From Acidobacteriaceae bacterium (GTDB taxonomy: Bacteria; Acidobacteriota; Terriglobia; Terriglobales; Acidobacteriaceae): a stretch of DNA of 49,026 bases. Positions within the stretch are counted from its first letter, which is position 1; each line of letters starts with the position of its first letter. Of the stretch, positions 20,077 through 29,257 are shown one piece after another. Both the position numbers and the translations under genes were made by a program. The notes under the pieces were generated by a model, which worked only from the letters and a program-made list of their open reading frames with translations, ran no database searches and was not told where the DNA came from. The stretch is taken from the NCBI GenBank assembly GCA_030041435.1, contig JASHNW010000118.1, forward strand, positions 1 through 49,026, read 5' to 3'.

Positions 20077-20535
20077 GTGCTCAGGCTCACTAAAAAAGCC
20101 GACTATGGGCTGATGGCGCTGAAGTTCCTGGCGGAGCGTCCGAACGATGCGTCGTTGAGCGCCAGAGACATTGCCGAGGCCTACCACATTCCGCCGCAGT
20201 TGCTGGCCAAGATCCTGCAGCGGCTGGCGAAGGTGGGCATCCTGCGTTCCCATGCCGGAATGAGCGGGGGATATTCGCTGCTGAAGCACCCGCGCGAGAT
20301 TTCGGCCTTCGAGGTCATCCACGCCATTGACGGGCCGCTGTTTATCACGTCGTGCGGACCCAGCCACAGTGGATGCGATCTGACCGACAGCTGCACCATC
20401 AAGGAGCCGCTGGCGCGGGTGAACGACTCCATCTCCGGGCTGCTGCGGAGCATCAGCATCGCAGACCTGGCGGAGCCGGCGGCGGACGCGGCGCACCCCA
20501 GGGCAGTGCAGGAGCTCGTGAACATCCGGGTATGA
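20077..20535 (+). CDS. Rrf2/IscR-family Fe-S regulator
   Basis: This 152-residue winged-helix regulator carries the Rrf2 opening LTKKADYGLMALKFLAE, the recognition region IPPQLLAKILQRLAK and GGYSL in the wing. Cys93, Cys100 and Cys106 (SCGPSHSGCDLTDSCTI) match the three-cysteine [2Fe-2S] ligand cluster of IscR-like members. The GTG at 20077 was chosen because the family begins at this point, with AGAAGAG just before it. The cysteine desulfurase gene starts 39 bp downstream. It most likely senses cluster supply and controls that gene; the DNA site is not identified. Confidence 0.9.
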   Translation: MLRLTKKADYGLMALKFLAERPNDASLSARDIAEAYHIPPQLLAKILQRLAKVGILRSHAGMSGGYSLLKHPREISAFEVIHAIDGPLFITSCGPSHSGCDLTDSCTIKEPLARVNDSISGLLRSISIADLAEPAADAAHPRAVQELVNIRV

Positions 20536-20574
20536 CCGGCGTGGTTGCGGCGAGCCGCAATGATAAGGCCGCAA

Positions 20575-21756
20575 ATGAATTTGCCCATTTATCTCGACAA
20601 CCAGGCGACGACGCAGATCGACCCGCGTGTGCTCGACGCGATGATGCCGCACCTGACCAGCGTGTACGGAAACGCAGCCAGCCGCAGCCACTCCTTTGGC
20701 TGGGCAGCGGAGCAGGCAGTGGAGACCGCGCGCGCCCAGGTGGCCAAACTGATCGGAGCGTTGCCGAAAGAGATCGTGTTCACATCGGGCGCCACGGAGA
20801 GCAACAACCTGGCGCTGAAAGGCGTGGCGGAAGGCGCCAGGGAGGCACATCCGGAGCGGATCCCGCACATCGTGACGCAGGCCACGGAGCACAACGCCGT
20901 GCTCGATGTCTGTCACTGGCTGGAAAAACAGGGCTGCCGGATAACGGTGCTGCCCGTGGGACCGGACGGGCTCGTGGACCTGGAGGCGCTGCGCAGCGCC
21001 GTGGATGACGACAGGCCGGTCTTGATTTCGGTCATGTTTGCCAACAATGAGGTGGGGACGATTCAGCCGGCACATGAGATCGGGGCGCTTTGCCGGGAGC
21101 TGGGCGTGCTGTTTCATACCGACGCGGCGCAGGCGGCGGGCAAGGTGCCGATCGATGTAAGTCGTGATGGGATCGGTCTGCTGTCGATTTCCGGACACAA
21201 GCTGTATGGGCCAAAGGGCGTGGGGGCACTGTACGTTCGGCGGCGCAGCCCGGTAGCCGAGCAGATGCACGGCGGCGGGCACGAGCGCGGGATGCGGTCC
21301 GGGACGCTCAATGTTCCGGGCATTGTGGGCCTGGGCGCGGCGTGCGAACTGGCCGAGGCGGAGATGAACGCAGAGGCGGCACGGCTGGGCGCGCTGCGCG
21401 ACCGGTTGCGGGCGAAGCTCGAGACCAGCCTCGACCGGGTTCACGTGAATGGATCGCTGGAACATCGGCTGCCGGGAAATCTGAACATGACATTCGAGCA
21501 CGTGGACAGCGAGACGCTGATGATGGGGCTGAAGGACGTGGCGGTCTCGAGCGGGTCGGCGTGCACCTCGGCGGCGATTCAGCCTTCGCACGTGCTGCGG
21601 GCGCTCGGACTGGACGAAGAGGCGGCGCACAGCAGTCTTCGCTTCGGGATTGGGCGCTTCAATACGGAAGAAGAGATCGACTTTGTCGCCGAGCGGGTGA
21701 TCGACGTGGTGCGCAAGCTTCGGCAGCTGTCCCCGGCGTATGCGGAGATGACCTGA
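20575..21756 (+). CDS. iscS: Cysteine desulfurase (IscS/NifS family)
   Basis: This 393-residue PLP enzyme removes sulfur from L-cysteine for Fe-S cluster and thio-modification pathways. It begins [13 protein letters not shown], which aligns with the usual IscS start, and this supports ATG 20575 over 20560. His105 (QATEHNAVL) stacks on PLP. Lys209 lies in [12 protein letters not shown] and forms the Schiff base. The persulfide Cys330 lies in [17 protein letters not shown], the loop type of group I enzymes. Its position after an Rrf2-type regulator fits an iron-sulfur operon; no IscU scaffold gene follows in the window, since the next gene is on the other strand. Confidence 0.95.
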   Translation: MNLPIYLDNQATTQIDPRVLDAMMPHLTSVYGNAASRSHSFGWAAEQAVETARAQVAKLIGALPKEIVFTSGATESNNLALKGVAEGAREAHPERIPHIVTQATEHNAVLDVCHWLEKQGCRITVLPVGPDGLVDLEALRSAVDDDRPVLISVMFANNEVGTIQPAHEIGALCRELGVLFHTDAAQAAGKVPIDVSRDGIGLLSISGHKLYGPKGVGALYVRRRSPVAEQMHGGGHERGMRSGTLNVPGIVGLGAACELAEAEMNAEAARLGALRDRLRAKLETSLDRVHVNGSLEHRLPGNLNMTFEHVDSETLMMGLKDVAVSSGSACTSAAIQPSHVLRALGLDEEAAHSSLRFGIGRFNTEEEIDFVAERVIDVVRKLRQLSPAYAEMT

Positions 21757-21795
21757 GGGCGCGGCTGCGCTGGCGCCGCGAAGAACTCCCATTTC

Positions 21796-23082
21796 TCATC
21801 GCCGGCTTACCTCGATGTTTTCTTCGCACATCGCAGGCGCATACCAGTCATCGCGCGTCAGGGGCAGACGGCTGCTGCCACGGTCGGGACGACTGAGTAA
21901 TGTCTGATAGATGGCGATGTCTCCCCGATGAAATGCCGCCGCCGATCCTGCTGTATACAGCAGCCAAACGCGATACGTGGCATCGGAGACGTGTTGCAGC
22001 AGTGTGGCGGCGTTTCTCTGCAGTCCGTCGACCCAGTGGCGCAGGGTGAGCTCATAGTGCTCGCGAAGATTCTCCACGTCCCTCACTTCGAAGCGCTCGG
22101 ATTCCGCGGCCTGGATGACCTGGGTGAGCGTGACTAACCGGGCGTCGGGGAAGACGTAGCGGTCGATAAAAGAATCCTTCCGCGGCGGCGAGGCAGGAGC
22201 GCGCGCAATGCCGTGATTGAGAAATACGCCGCCGGGCTTCAGCACACTATGGGCGATGCGGAAATACCGGCGCAGATTCTTCAGCCCCACATGCTCGACC
22301 ATGCCGATGCTGGCGATTTTGTCGAAGGGTGGATTCTGGTCCTGCAGCTCGCGATAATCGCGCAGCTCGACGGCGCAGAGGTCGCCGAGGTTCGACTGCT
22401 CAATGCGGCGTTGCGCGTGCCTGGCCTGCTCGCGGCTCAGCGTAATGCCCCGCGCCTGTGCACCATGTTTGCCGGCAGCGTGGAGCACGAGGCTTCCCCA
22501 TCCGCATCCGATGTCGAGAAAACGCTCGTATGGCTGCAGCCGGAGCTTGCTGCAGACCAGAGCGAGCTTCTGCTCCTGGGCGATGTCGATGGTGTCGTCT
22601 GCGCTGCGGAAATAAGCACAGGAATACGCCAGCGTTTTGCCAAGCCAGGGCTGGAAGAATTCGACCGGCTGATCGTAATGGTGCGCGATGGAAGACCGGT
22701 CTCTTCGCGGAGAATGCAACGACCCGTGCGTGACGCGGCGCCGGACGCTGAAGATCGCTCGCACGATCTTTTCCCTGACCCGCTGGCGCAGGCTTTGTGG
22801 GCGCTGCAGAACGTAATCCGCAATGGCGAACACCGAGAAGATGTCCCCCTCAATGTCCAGTTCCCGGCGAATGAACGCCTCAGCGAGAGCGATCTCGTTC
22901 GGTTCCGAGATCAGAGCTTCGAGCGCTCCCGGAGTCTCCAGGACCAGGGTGCAGGCCGGGTGCATCTGAGACGACGACTGCCATTGCCAGCCATCCCACA
23001 GTCGAATGGCGAAGGAGGGTCCCTGATAATCGTGAAACAGAGCGTCCAGCGCTGGGCTTCTTTGTTGGAGGGAACCGAACAT
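21796..23082 (-). CDS. cfa: Cyclopropane-fatty-acyl-phospholipid synthase
   Basis: This 428-residue SAM-dependent enzyme adds a methylene bridge to double bonds of membrane phospholipid chains. It has an N-terminal lipid-binding region with EAFIRRELDIEGDIFSVF. A methyltransferase domain follows: AHHYDQPVEFFQPWLG, AYSCAYF, FLDIGCGWGSLVLHAA (SAM site) and SIGMVEHVG. The C-terminal ELTLRHWVDGLQRN is also typical. The ATG at 23082 follows GGGAGGT with 10-base spacing, better than an upstream GTG. It stands alone and converges with iscS. It is likely induced in stationary phase or acid stress, as in other bacteria; no regulatory site was seen. Confidence 0.94.
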   Translation of the reverse strand: MFGSLQQRSPALDALFHDYQGPSFAIRLWDGWQWQSSSQMHPACTLVLETPGALEALISEPNEIALAEAFIRRELDIEGDIFSVFAIADYVLQRPQSLRQRVREKIVRAIFSVRRRVTHGSLHSPRRDRSSIAHHYDQPVEFFQPWLGKTLAYSCAYFRSADDTIDIAQEQKLALVCSKLRLQPYERFLDIGCGWGSLVLHAAGKHGAQARGITLSREQARHAQRRIEQSNLGDLCAVELRDYRELQDQNPPFDKIASIGMVEHVGLKNLRRYFRIAHSVLKPGGVFLNHGIARAPASPPRKDSFIDRYVFPDARLVTLTQVIQAAESERFEVRDVENLREHYELTLRHWVDGLQRNAATLLQHVSDATYRVWLLYTAGSAAAFHRGDIAIYQTLLSRPDRGSSRLPLTRDDWYAPAMCEENIEVSRR

Positions 23083-23323
23083 GGCGTAGCCCACCTCCCT
23101 TTCGCATGGCCGAGCGAATTATAACTTCGTTCTCTGCAAAGCTCACTGCTCACGATTAAAACTTTGGCCTCCCCCTCGTCAACTTCGAGGTCCGGCACGC
23201 GGGAGCGGGTAGTCTTTGCAGAGCGCCATCATGCGCTGCAGAGATGTGACTTCGCACGGCAAGGGAAATCTCTGCCAGGCTGCAGGAATCTCGGTGGACG
23301 CATCTTCGCTCGCGGAGGGAGAC

Positions 23324-24703
23324 TTATTCCGCCTCGAGAATGACGCACTTCAGATATTCGGTCTCGGGGATGTTGAGGACGACAGGGTGGTCGGCGGCGG
23401 CGCCGCGAATTTCGAGCAGGCGCACACGGCGGCCGGCGTCGCCGGCGGCGGCGCGCAGAGTCGCAGTGAAGTCGGCGAGCGAGACGTGGTGCGAGCAGGA
23501 GCAGGTGACGAGGCGACCGCCGGAGCGCAGCATTTTCAGCGCGCGCAGATTCAGTTCGCGGTAGCCGCGCAGCGCGCCTTCCACAGCGCGGCGGGTTTTC
23601 GCGAACGCGGGCGGGTCGAGAACGATGGTGTCGTAGACGGCGCCGGCGTCGCTCCAGTCGCGGAGCAGATCGAACGCGTCGGCTTCGACCCAGTCGACTT
23701 CGGCGGAGCCGAGGGCTGCGCGGTTGGCTTCCAGATTGTGCTCGGCGACTTCGAGAGCGGCGCGGGAGACATCGATGCCGGTGACGCGAGAGCAGACGCG
23801 CGCCAGGTGCAGAGCGAATCCGCCCTGGTACGTGCAGACGTCGAGGGCCTCGCCGTGGGCGTGGCGAGCCGCGGCGGCGTAGTTTTCACGCTGATCGAGA
23901 AACGCGCCCGTCTTCTGGCCGCTGGCCGCGTCGAAATGGAACTCGAGCCCGTTAAGGCGGAAGACCGCGCTGGTAACCGGCTGCGCAGGGTTGCGCGCGT
24001 AAAGGGTCGCTGACGCGGGTGCGCTCAGGTGCTCCAGTTCGCGGATGCGGGGGTCTTCGCGTTCGAGGATGGTTTCGGGATCGAGCGACGCGCGGAGGGT
24101 CTCGGCGACGGCGGTGCGGGCGACGTTGGTGTCGAGGGCCTTGTGGCGCAGCTGGACGACGATGAGGCCGGCATACTTGTCGGCGGTGAGGCCAGGGAGC
24201 TCGTCGGCTTCGCTGAAGACGAGGCGGCAGGCGTTGTTGTCCGCATCGAGCAGAGACGCCCGGCGCTCTATGGCGGTACGGATGCGGGACTCGAGGATTT
24301 CCAGCCACGCGGGTTCGGCGGAGATGAGATCGCGCGAGATGAGGCGCAGGGCGATCTCGGACGCCGGACTATACAGCGCGGTGCCGAGCAGCCCGCCTCG
24401 GCGGTCGCCAACGGGCAACAATCCCGCATTGAGCTGGTCCAGGGCATCCGGCCACTCTTCGACATCGGAGCGGTAGACCCAGACCTGGCCGGCGCGGATG
24501 CGGTCGGCGGCGCGGCGGGAGACAAGGGCGGAGCCGGGAATGACGCGGGCGGGGCCAAGGGCGCCAGGCGCAGCTTCCGGACCCTGCCGACCGGGCCAGG
24601 GACGAGCCGCGCGAGGGCCCGAGTGCTTGCGGCCAGGGTTGGAGAGCTTTCCGGATTCGCGCCTGATTTTGGCTTTGTGTTCGCGTCCTGGATTTTTCGG
24701 CAT
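23324..24703 (-). CDS. RlmI-like class I rRNA methyltransferase with basic N-terminal tail
   Basis: This 459-residue protein matches the PUA-plus-methyltransferase architecture of RlmI (23S rRNA m5C methyltransferase) and relatives. Residues 1-55 are a Lys/Arg/Gly/Pro-rich tail. A PUA-like domain follows (ALVSRRAADRIRAGQVWVYR). The catalytic domain has GAFLDQRENY, CTYQGGFALHLARVC (SAM site), GIDVSRAALEVAEHN and IVLDPPAFAK. A Cys pair in TCSCSHH marks the m5C-type active site. The first good ATG is at 24703; the frame upstream is not protein-like. It is divergent from rel by 109 bp. The exact target base is inferred from the family. Confidence 0.85.
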   Translation of the reverse strand: MPKNPGREHKAKIRRESGKLSNPGRKHSGPRAARPWPGRQGPEAAPGALGPARVIPGSALVSRRAADRIRAGQVWVYRSDVEEWPDALDQLNAGLLPVGDRRGGLLGTALYSPASEIALRLISRDLISAEPAWLEILESRIRTAIERRASLLDADNNACRLVFSEADELPGLTADKYAGLIVVQLRHKALDTNVARTAVAETLRASLDPETILEREDPRIRELEHLSAPASATLYARNPAQPVTSAVFRLNGLEFHFDAASGQKTGAFLDQRENYAAAARHAHGEALDVCTYQGGFALHLARVCSRVTGIDVSRAALEVAEHNLEANRAALGSAEVDWVEADAFDLLRDWSDAGAVYDTIVLDPPAFAKTRRAVEGALRGYRELNLRALKMLRSGGRLVTCSCSHHVSLADFTATLRAAAGDAGRRVRLLEIRGAAADHPVVLNIPETEYLKCVILEAE

Positions 24704-24801
24704 CGGACAGGCCCTGAAGCATCTTCGCACAGAGAACAGGAACGGACTTCGGGAAACCTGCTCCCTGGCGGCCCGTTCATGCGCCTGCCGCAACTCCCGC
24801 C

Positions 24802-24807
24802 TATAAT
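24802..24807 (+). promoter_or_regulatory. Perfect -10 box (TATAAT) immediately before rel
   Basis: TATAAT ends only five bases before the rel ATG at 24813. A transcription start about seven bases beyond would fall on the start codon itself. No good -35 element and no ribosome-binding site are present. The arrangement fits a leaderless mRNA. Confidence 0.5.
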
Positions 24808-24812
24808 GGGTT

Positions 24813-27053
24813 ATGGCGAGTGTCCAGCCACCTGCGCTCTCCGTCGAGCGGGTCCCTGACCTGTTTCCGGAAAAGTTTCGCCAGCTGCTGGACACGGTCC
24901 GCCGCAACCGCCCCTCCGACGACGCCAACATCATCCGTCAGGCGTGGCAGTTCTGCCTCGAACACCACAACGGGCAGCTGCGCGCCTCCGGCGAGCCTTA
25001 CGTGCTGCATCCGCTGGAGGTAGCGCTGGTGCTGGCGGACATGAAGCTGGACTCGACGGCGATTGCCGCGGGCCTGCTGCACGACGCCGTGGAAGACACC
25101 CCGGTGACCACCGAGGACATCGTCGCGAAGTTTGGCGAACAGGTGGCGCACATCGTCGATGGCGTGACGAAGATCGACAAAATCCAGTTTGCGAATCGCG
25201 AAGACCGGCAGGCGGAGAACGTGCGCAAGATGTTGCTGGCCATGGTGAGCGACGTGCGCGTCGTGCTGATCAAGCTAGCCGACCGGCTGCACAACATGCG
25301 CACGCTCGAGCATCTGTCTCCGGACCGGCAGCGGTCCATCGCGCGGGAGACGCTGGACATTTATGCGCCGCTGGCGCACCGGCTGGGCATGGGCAAACTG
25401 CGCGGCGAGCTGGAAGACCTGGCGTTCCGCTACGTGGACACGATCACATGGGACCAGCTGCACGAGGCTGTGGAAGCACGGCGGTCTGAAGGCGAGCAGT
25501 TCCTTTCCGGCGTCGAGGCGCTGCTCTCGGAGAAGCTGCGCGAGAACAATATCAAAGCGCGGGTGGAGTGGCGCATCAAGCGGCTTTACTCGATCCACCA
25601 GAAACTGGTGAAGTCGCAGACGTCGATCGATCAGGTGTACGACCTGCTGGCGCTGCGCGTGATCACAACCAGCGTGCAGGACTGCTACGCGGTGTTCGGG
25701 ATCATCCACAGCATCTGGCGTCCGGTGCCGGGCCGCATCAAGGACTTTATCGCCATGCCGCGGCCGAATTTGTATCAGTCACTGCACACTACTGTGATGG
25801 GTGAGGGCGGGCATCAGTTCGAGGTGCAGATTCGGACCGAGGAAATGCACCGCATCGCGGAAGAGGGCATCGCGGCGCACTGGAAGTACAAGCAGGGCGG
25901 GTCGCCGGTGAGCGCGCGCGACGAGCAGCGGCTGGCGTGGGTGCGGCAACTGGTGGAGTGGCAGCGCGACATGACCGATCCCAACGAGTTTCTGTCGACG
26001 CTGAAGATCGATCTGTTTCCCGAAGAGGTGTACACGTTTACGCCGAAGGGCAAGGTGGTCGTGGTGCCGCGCGACGGGACGCCGCTGGATTTCGCGTACA
26101 CGATTCACACCGAAGTGGGCCACACCTGCGTGGGCGCGCGCGTGAACGGGCGCATGGTGCCGCTGCGGACGAAATTGCGCAATGGCGACATTGTGGAAGT
26201 GATCACACAGAACGGGCACACGCCGAGCCGCGACTGGCTGACGTTTGTGAAGAGCTCGCGGGCTCGCAATAAGATCCGGCACTGGCTGAACGAGCACCAG
26301 CGCGAGCGCGCCATCGACATTGGGCGGAAGCTGCTGGAGCGCGAGGCGCGCAAGTACAAGATTCCCCTGTCGCAGTTCGAGGAGTCAGACTTCGCGCGGC
26401 TGGCGGCGGACTACAGCCTCGCAACGCCGAGCGATCTGATGGCGTCGATTGGGTTTGGGAAATATTCGGCGCGGCAGGTGCTGAATCGCCTGGCGCCCGC
26501 GCTGATGCATCCCCAGCAGGAGCCGGAGGCTGCGCCGATTACTCCGGGAGCGGATGCGGTGCGGAGGGTGGCGGCGAGCAGCGGATCGGACTCGCTGGTG
26601 GTGGAGGGGCAGAACGAGCTTCTGGTATATCGGGCGAAGTGTTGTAATCCGATTCGGGGCGAGGAGATCATCGGCTACGTGACGCGCGGCAAGGGCGTGG
26701 CCGTGCATGCGCGCAATTGTCCCAACGTGCAGAACCTGCTCTATGAGGCCGACCGGCGGATTGCCGTGGAGTGGGCGCGGACGGCGGAGGAGAAGGCCGG
26801 ACATCCACAGACCTATCCCGTGAAGCTGACGGTGCACTGCGACGACCGCGCCGGGATGCTGAAGGAGATCACGGCGGTGATCAGCGACGGCAACGCGAAC
26901 ATCCGCACGGTGGAGACGCATCCGGGAGATGCGGGCGACGCTCAGATCGAGTTTGTCATCGACGCCGAAGACGTGCGGCACCTGACGCTGCTGATCCAGG
27001 GACTGCGGCGGCTGCCGGGTGTGCGCGATGTGACGCGGTCGCAGAAGCTGTAG
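24813..27053 (+). CDS. rel: Bifunctional (p)ppGpp synthetase/hydrolase
   Basis: This 746-residue RelA/SpoT homologue makes and degrades the alarmone (p)ppGpp. The HD hydrolase domain is intact: His66, then LLHDAVEDT with His90, Asp91, Glu94 and Asp95. The synthetase domain has VYDLLALRVIT and the RIKDFIAMPRPNLYQSLH segment. The RxKD form (308-311) is typical of bifunctional enzymes rather than RelA. The TGS domain (about 406-467, VYTFTPKGKVVVVPRDGTPL), a Cys-containing zinc-finger-like segment (YRAKCCNPIRGEEI, about residue 610) and a C-terminal ACT domain (about 670-746) complete the usual order. It converges with the TPR gene, 13 bp apart. Confidence 0.96.
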   Translation: MASVQPPALSVERVPDLFPEKFRQLLDTVRRNRPSDDANIIRQAWQFCLEHHNGQLRASGEPYVLHPLEVALVLADMKLDSTAIAAGLLHDAVEDTPVTTEDIVAKFGEQVAHIVDGVTKIDKIQFANREDRQAENVRKMLLAMVSDVRVVLIKLADRLHNMRTLEHLSPDRQRSIARETLDIYAPLAHRLGMGKLRGELEDLAFRYVDTITWDQLHEAVEARRSEGEQFLSGVEALLSEKLRENNIKARVEWRIKRLYSIHQKLVKSQTSIDQVYDLLALRVITTSVQDCYAVFGIIHSIWRPVPGRIKDFIAMPRPNLYQSLHTTVMGEGGHQFEVQIRTEEMHRIAEEGIAAHWKYKQGGSPVSARDEQRLAWVRQLVEWQRDMTDPNEFLSTLKIDLFPEEVYTFTPKGKVVVVPRDGTPLDFAYTIHTEVGHTCVGARVNGRMVPLRTKLRNGDIVEVITQNGHTPSRDWLTFVKSSRARNKIRHWLNEHQRERAIDIGRKLLEREARKYKIPLSQFEESDFARLAADYSLATPSDLMASIGFGKYSARQVLNRLAPALMHPQQEPEAAPITPGADAVRRVAASSGSDSLVVEGQNELLVYRAKCCNPIRGEEIIGYVTRGKGVAVHARNCPNVQNLLYEADRRIAVEWARTAEEKAGHPQTYPVKLTVHCDDRAGMLKEITAVISDGNANIRTVETHPGDAGDAQIEFVIDAEDVRHLTLLIQGLRRLPGVRDVTRSQKL

Positions 27054-27066
27054 GCGTTAAAGACCG

Positions 27067-28668
27067 CTATCCGGAGTGGCCCAGCGCGCGGGCCCTTGCG
27101 AAATTCTCGTCGGCTTCGGTGGTCCTGCCAAGCTTCTCGAGCGCCACGCCGCAATTGTACCAGGCAACAGCCAGCTTAGGATCGATCTCTATGGCCTTCC
27201 GGTATTTCGGGATGGCCTCGTCATATTTGTTCTCGTGATCGAGTGCGCTGCCCCAGTTGTTCCATGCGGCCGCGTCACTCGGGTTGATCTCGGTTACCTT
27301 CTGGAATTTCACTGCAGCCTGGTCATATTTCGTCTGGCTATCGAGCGCGCTGCCCCAGCCGTACCAGGCAGTTGCGCCATTCGGATCGATCTCGGTCGCC
27401 TTCTGGAATTTCGCAATGGCTTCGTCGTATTTCTTCTCGTAGTAGAGGGCGAGGCCCCAGTCGCTCCAGGCGGCCGCGAAATCTGGATCGACCTCGGTTG
27501 CTTTCTGGAATTTCGCAATGGCTTCATCAAGTTTCCCTCCCTGATAAAGCTCGTCGCCCCAGTTGTCCCATGCAAGTGCGTAATTTGGCTCAATCTCAAG
27601 GGCCTTTCGGTATTTCGCAATCGCTTCATCACCTTTCTTCTCGTCATGAAGCGCCGCGCCCCAGTTGTTCCAGGCAATCGCAAAATTCGGATCGATCTCT
27701 GTGGCCTTCTGATATTTCGCGATCCCTTCGTCATATCTCTTATTAAGAACAAGTATGCGGCCCCAGTTGGACCAGGCAAGCACAAGCCGGGGATCGATTT
27801 CGAGAGCCTCCCGGTATTCCGCGATCGCCTCGTCGTACTTCTTCTCGTCGGAAAGTACGTTGCCGATCAGGTTTGCGGCGGCGGCCCTGTAGAGCGGCCC
27901 CGCAGATCGATTCTGAAGAATCTCTCCTGCAAGCCCAGTAGCCTGGTCATAGCGACGATGTTGCTCGTCGTAACTGCCCAGCACGTACGGATTCACCTGC
28001 CCGAGAGCGGCCTCTGCGGCAACTTGCACCAGTCCATCCACATCGTCTGCGGAAGCATTCTCGCTGACCGCCGGACTCAGCTTCTGCCCCTCCGTCACGA
28101 AAATCATCACTCTGGCTGTTCGCTTCGCGGAATCCGTGCCGGTGCCCAGGGAAGAGGCAGGGAGGAAGACGATGACGCCTCCAATATGCCTCGGGTAGAC
28201 CCCGAATACAGCCCTTGTCATCTCGACAACCGCTTTCAGGTCGAACCGCGTCCCCGGAACCTCGATGCTCGGGGGCGAGTCTGGGACCATCGTGAGTTGA
28301 TCCTTCTTCATGATGGTTCGCGTCGACGTCTCGATCTGCCGCATTCTATCGCCAACCAGAGCCGCCATGGCCTCCGGCGTCAGTCCGGATTCGCTCAACT
28401 GTTTCGGAACGATAAGTGGGTCAATGATCAGAACGTCGCGCGTGACCTCTCGCCAGATGTAGAGGAGCAGCGGCAAGCCGAACGCAGCCAGCAACACGCG
28501 GGGGATGGTCGTCGCTTTCCACGCCACCAAAAAGACCTTCCTGACTTTGATCCAGAGCCGCCACCTCGGTGTTCTCCCCGGTTTCCGGGAGCGAAGCTGC
28601 GGGATGTGGCGTCCCCATCGGGGTCGGACCGGTCTCTTTCGGCCTGGCAACGCAGACAGCTGGGCCAT
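27067..28668 (-). CDS. Membrane-anchored TPR-repeat protein
   Basis: This 533-residue protein has a basic N-terminus followed by one membrane segment (about residues 50-70, PRVLLAAFGLPLLLYIWREV). A soluble region of about 180 residues is not recognised (contains VIVFLPASSLGTGTD). The C-terminal half is eight 34-residue tetratricopeptide repeats of very regular form, with AWNNWGAALHDEKKGDEAIA and IDPN at each boundary. TPR arrays bind other proteins; the anchor places this one at the inner membrane. The ATG at 28668 follows GGGAGAA. The repeats are close at DNA level as well, so copy number may vary between strains. Partner unknown. Confidence 0.85.
   Translation of the reverse strand: MAQLSALPGRKRPVRPRWGRHIPQLRSRKPGRTPRWRLWIKVRKVFLVAWKATTIPRVLLAAFGLPLLLYIWREVTRDVLIIDPLIVPKQLSESGLTPEAMAALVGDRMRQIETSTRTIMKKDQLTMVPDSPPSIEVPGTRFDLKAVVEMTRAVFGVYPRHIGGVIVFLPASSLGTGTDSAKRTARVMIFVTEGQKLSPAVSENASADDVDGLVQVAAEAALGQVNPYVLGSYDEQHRRYDQATGLAGEILQNRSAGPLYRAAAANLIGNVLSDEKKYDEAIAEYREALEIDPRLVLAWSNWGRILVLNKRYDEGIAKYQKATEIDPNFAIAWNNWGAALHDEKKGDEAIAKYRKALEIEPNYALAWDNWGDELYQGGKLDEAIAKFQKATEVDPDFAAAWSDWGLALYYEKKYDEAIAKFQKATEIDPNGATAWYGWGSALDSQTKYDQAAVKFQKVTEINPSDAAAWNNWGSALDHENKYDEAIPKYRKAIEIDPKLAVAWYNCGVALEKLGRTTEADENFARARALGHSG
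27076..27890 (-). repeat. Eight direct 102-bp repeats encoding TPR units
   Basis: The TPR-coding part shows a 102-bp period on the minus strand. Blocks such as TGGAATTTCGCAATGGC recur exactly 102 or 204 bp apart (plus-strand reading). Units 4-7 are most alike, suggesting fairly recent duplication. Borders are approximate. Confidence 0.8.
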
Positions 28669-28779
28669 AGTCGTTCTCCCAGCGAGAAATGGGCTCCAGT
28701 GTAAACACACACGGGCAAAAAAGTAAGGGATTTATTTGACCAGGCTGCCTTTGCGTAAGGGGCGGAGGAACTCGGAGTT

Positions 28780-29211
28780 CTACTTACCTCCGTGGGCTCT
28801 TACCACCACCTCAATATTCCCGCGCGTCGCGTTCGAATAGGGGCAGACGCGATGAGCCGCCGCGGCCAGTTCCTCGGCGCCAGCCTGGTCCTGCTCCGGG
28901 ATGGTGACGTCCAGTTCCACGCGCAGAGTAAAGCCCTCTCCCTGACCTTCATCGAACGGGCCCACGCCGACGCGTGCTCGCACCGTGACGACGCCAGTCT
29001 TCTTGCCGGCCTGCTGGGCCATGTATTCGACGGCGCCGCCGAAACATGCCGCATAGCCCGCACCAAACAACTGCTCGGGATTCGTCTTGTCGCCGCGGCC
29101 GCCCATTCCAGGAGGCTGCGCCAAATCGTGATCGAGCAGCCCATCGGAGCTGCGCACATGGCCGTGGCGCGCACCCTCTGCGGTTACATCCGCCGTATAT
29201 AAGACCTTCAT
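28780..29211 (-). CDS. ohr: Organic hydroperoxide resistance protein
   Basis: This 143-residue OsmC/Ohr-family thiol peroxidase reduces organic hydroperoxides, using a lipoyl-type dithiol as electron donor in characterised members. The start MKVLYTADVTAEGARHGHV matches Ohr. The peroxidatic Cys56 is in AGYAACFGGA and the resolving Cys123 in RVCPYSNATRGN; both are required. AAGGAG lies before the ATG. It follows rluD on the same strand with a 42-bp gap that contains a palindrome, a likely regulator site. Ohr is usually controlled by the MarR-type OhrR, which is not encoded nearby. Confidence 0.94.
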   Translation of the reverse strand: MKVLYTADVTAEGARHGHVRSSDGLLDHDLAQPPGMGGRGDKTNPEQLFGAGYAACFGGAVEYMAQQAGKKTGVVTVRARVGVGPFDEGQGEGFTLRVELDVTIPEQDQAGAEELAAAAHRVCPYSNATRGNIEVVVRAHGGK

Positions 29212-29246
29212 GGAACAATTCTCCTTTTCAGGTTGCTGTATTATTT

Positions 29247-29257
29247 GTAACTGTTAC
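29247..29257 (-). promoter_or_regulatory. Palindromic operator candidate upstream of ohr
   Basis: An 11-bp perfect palindrome GTAACAGTTAC (minus strand; 5-bp arms around one base), followed by AT-rich AAATAATAC, lies 36-46 bp before the ohr ATG and overlaps the rluD stop codon. Its place fits an OhrR/MarR-type operator, although the sequence is not the classic TACAATT-AATTGTA box. Confidence 0.4.

Noticed and set aside
27076-28704. A 542-codon plus-strand open frame opposite the TPR gene
   Set aside because: Its internal periodicity is just the reflection of the 102-bp TPR repeats.
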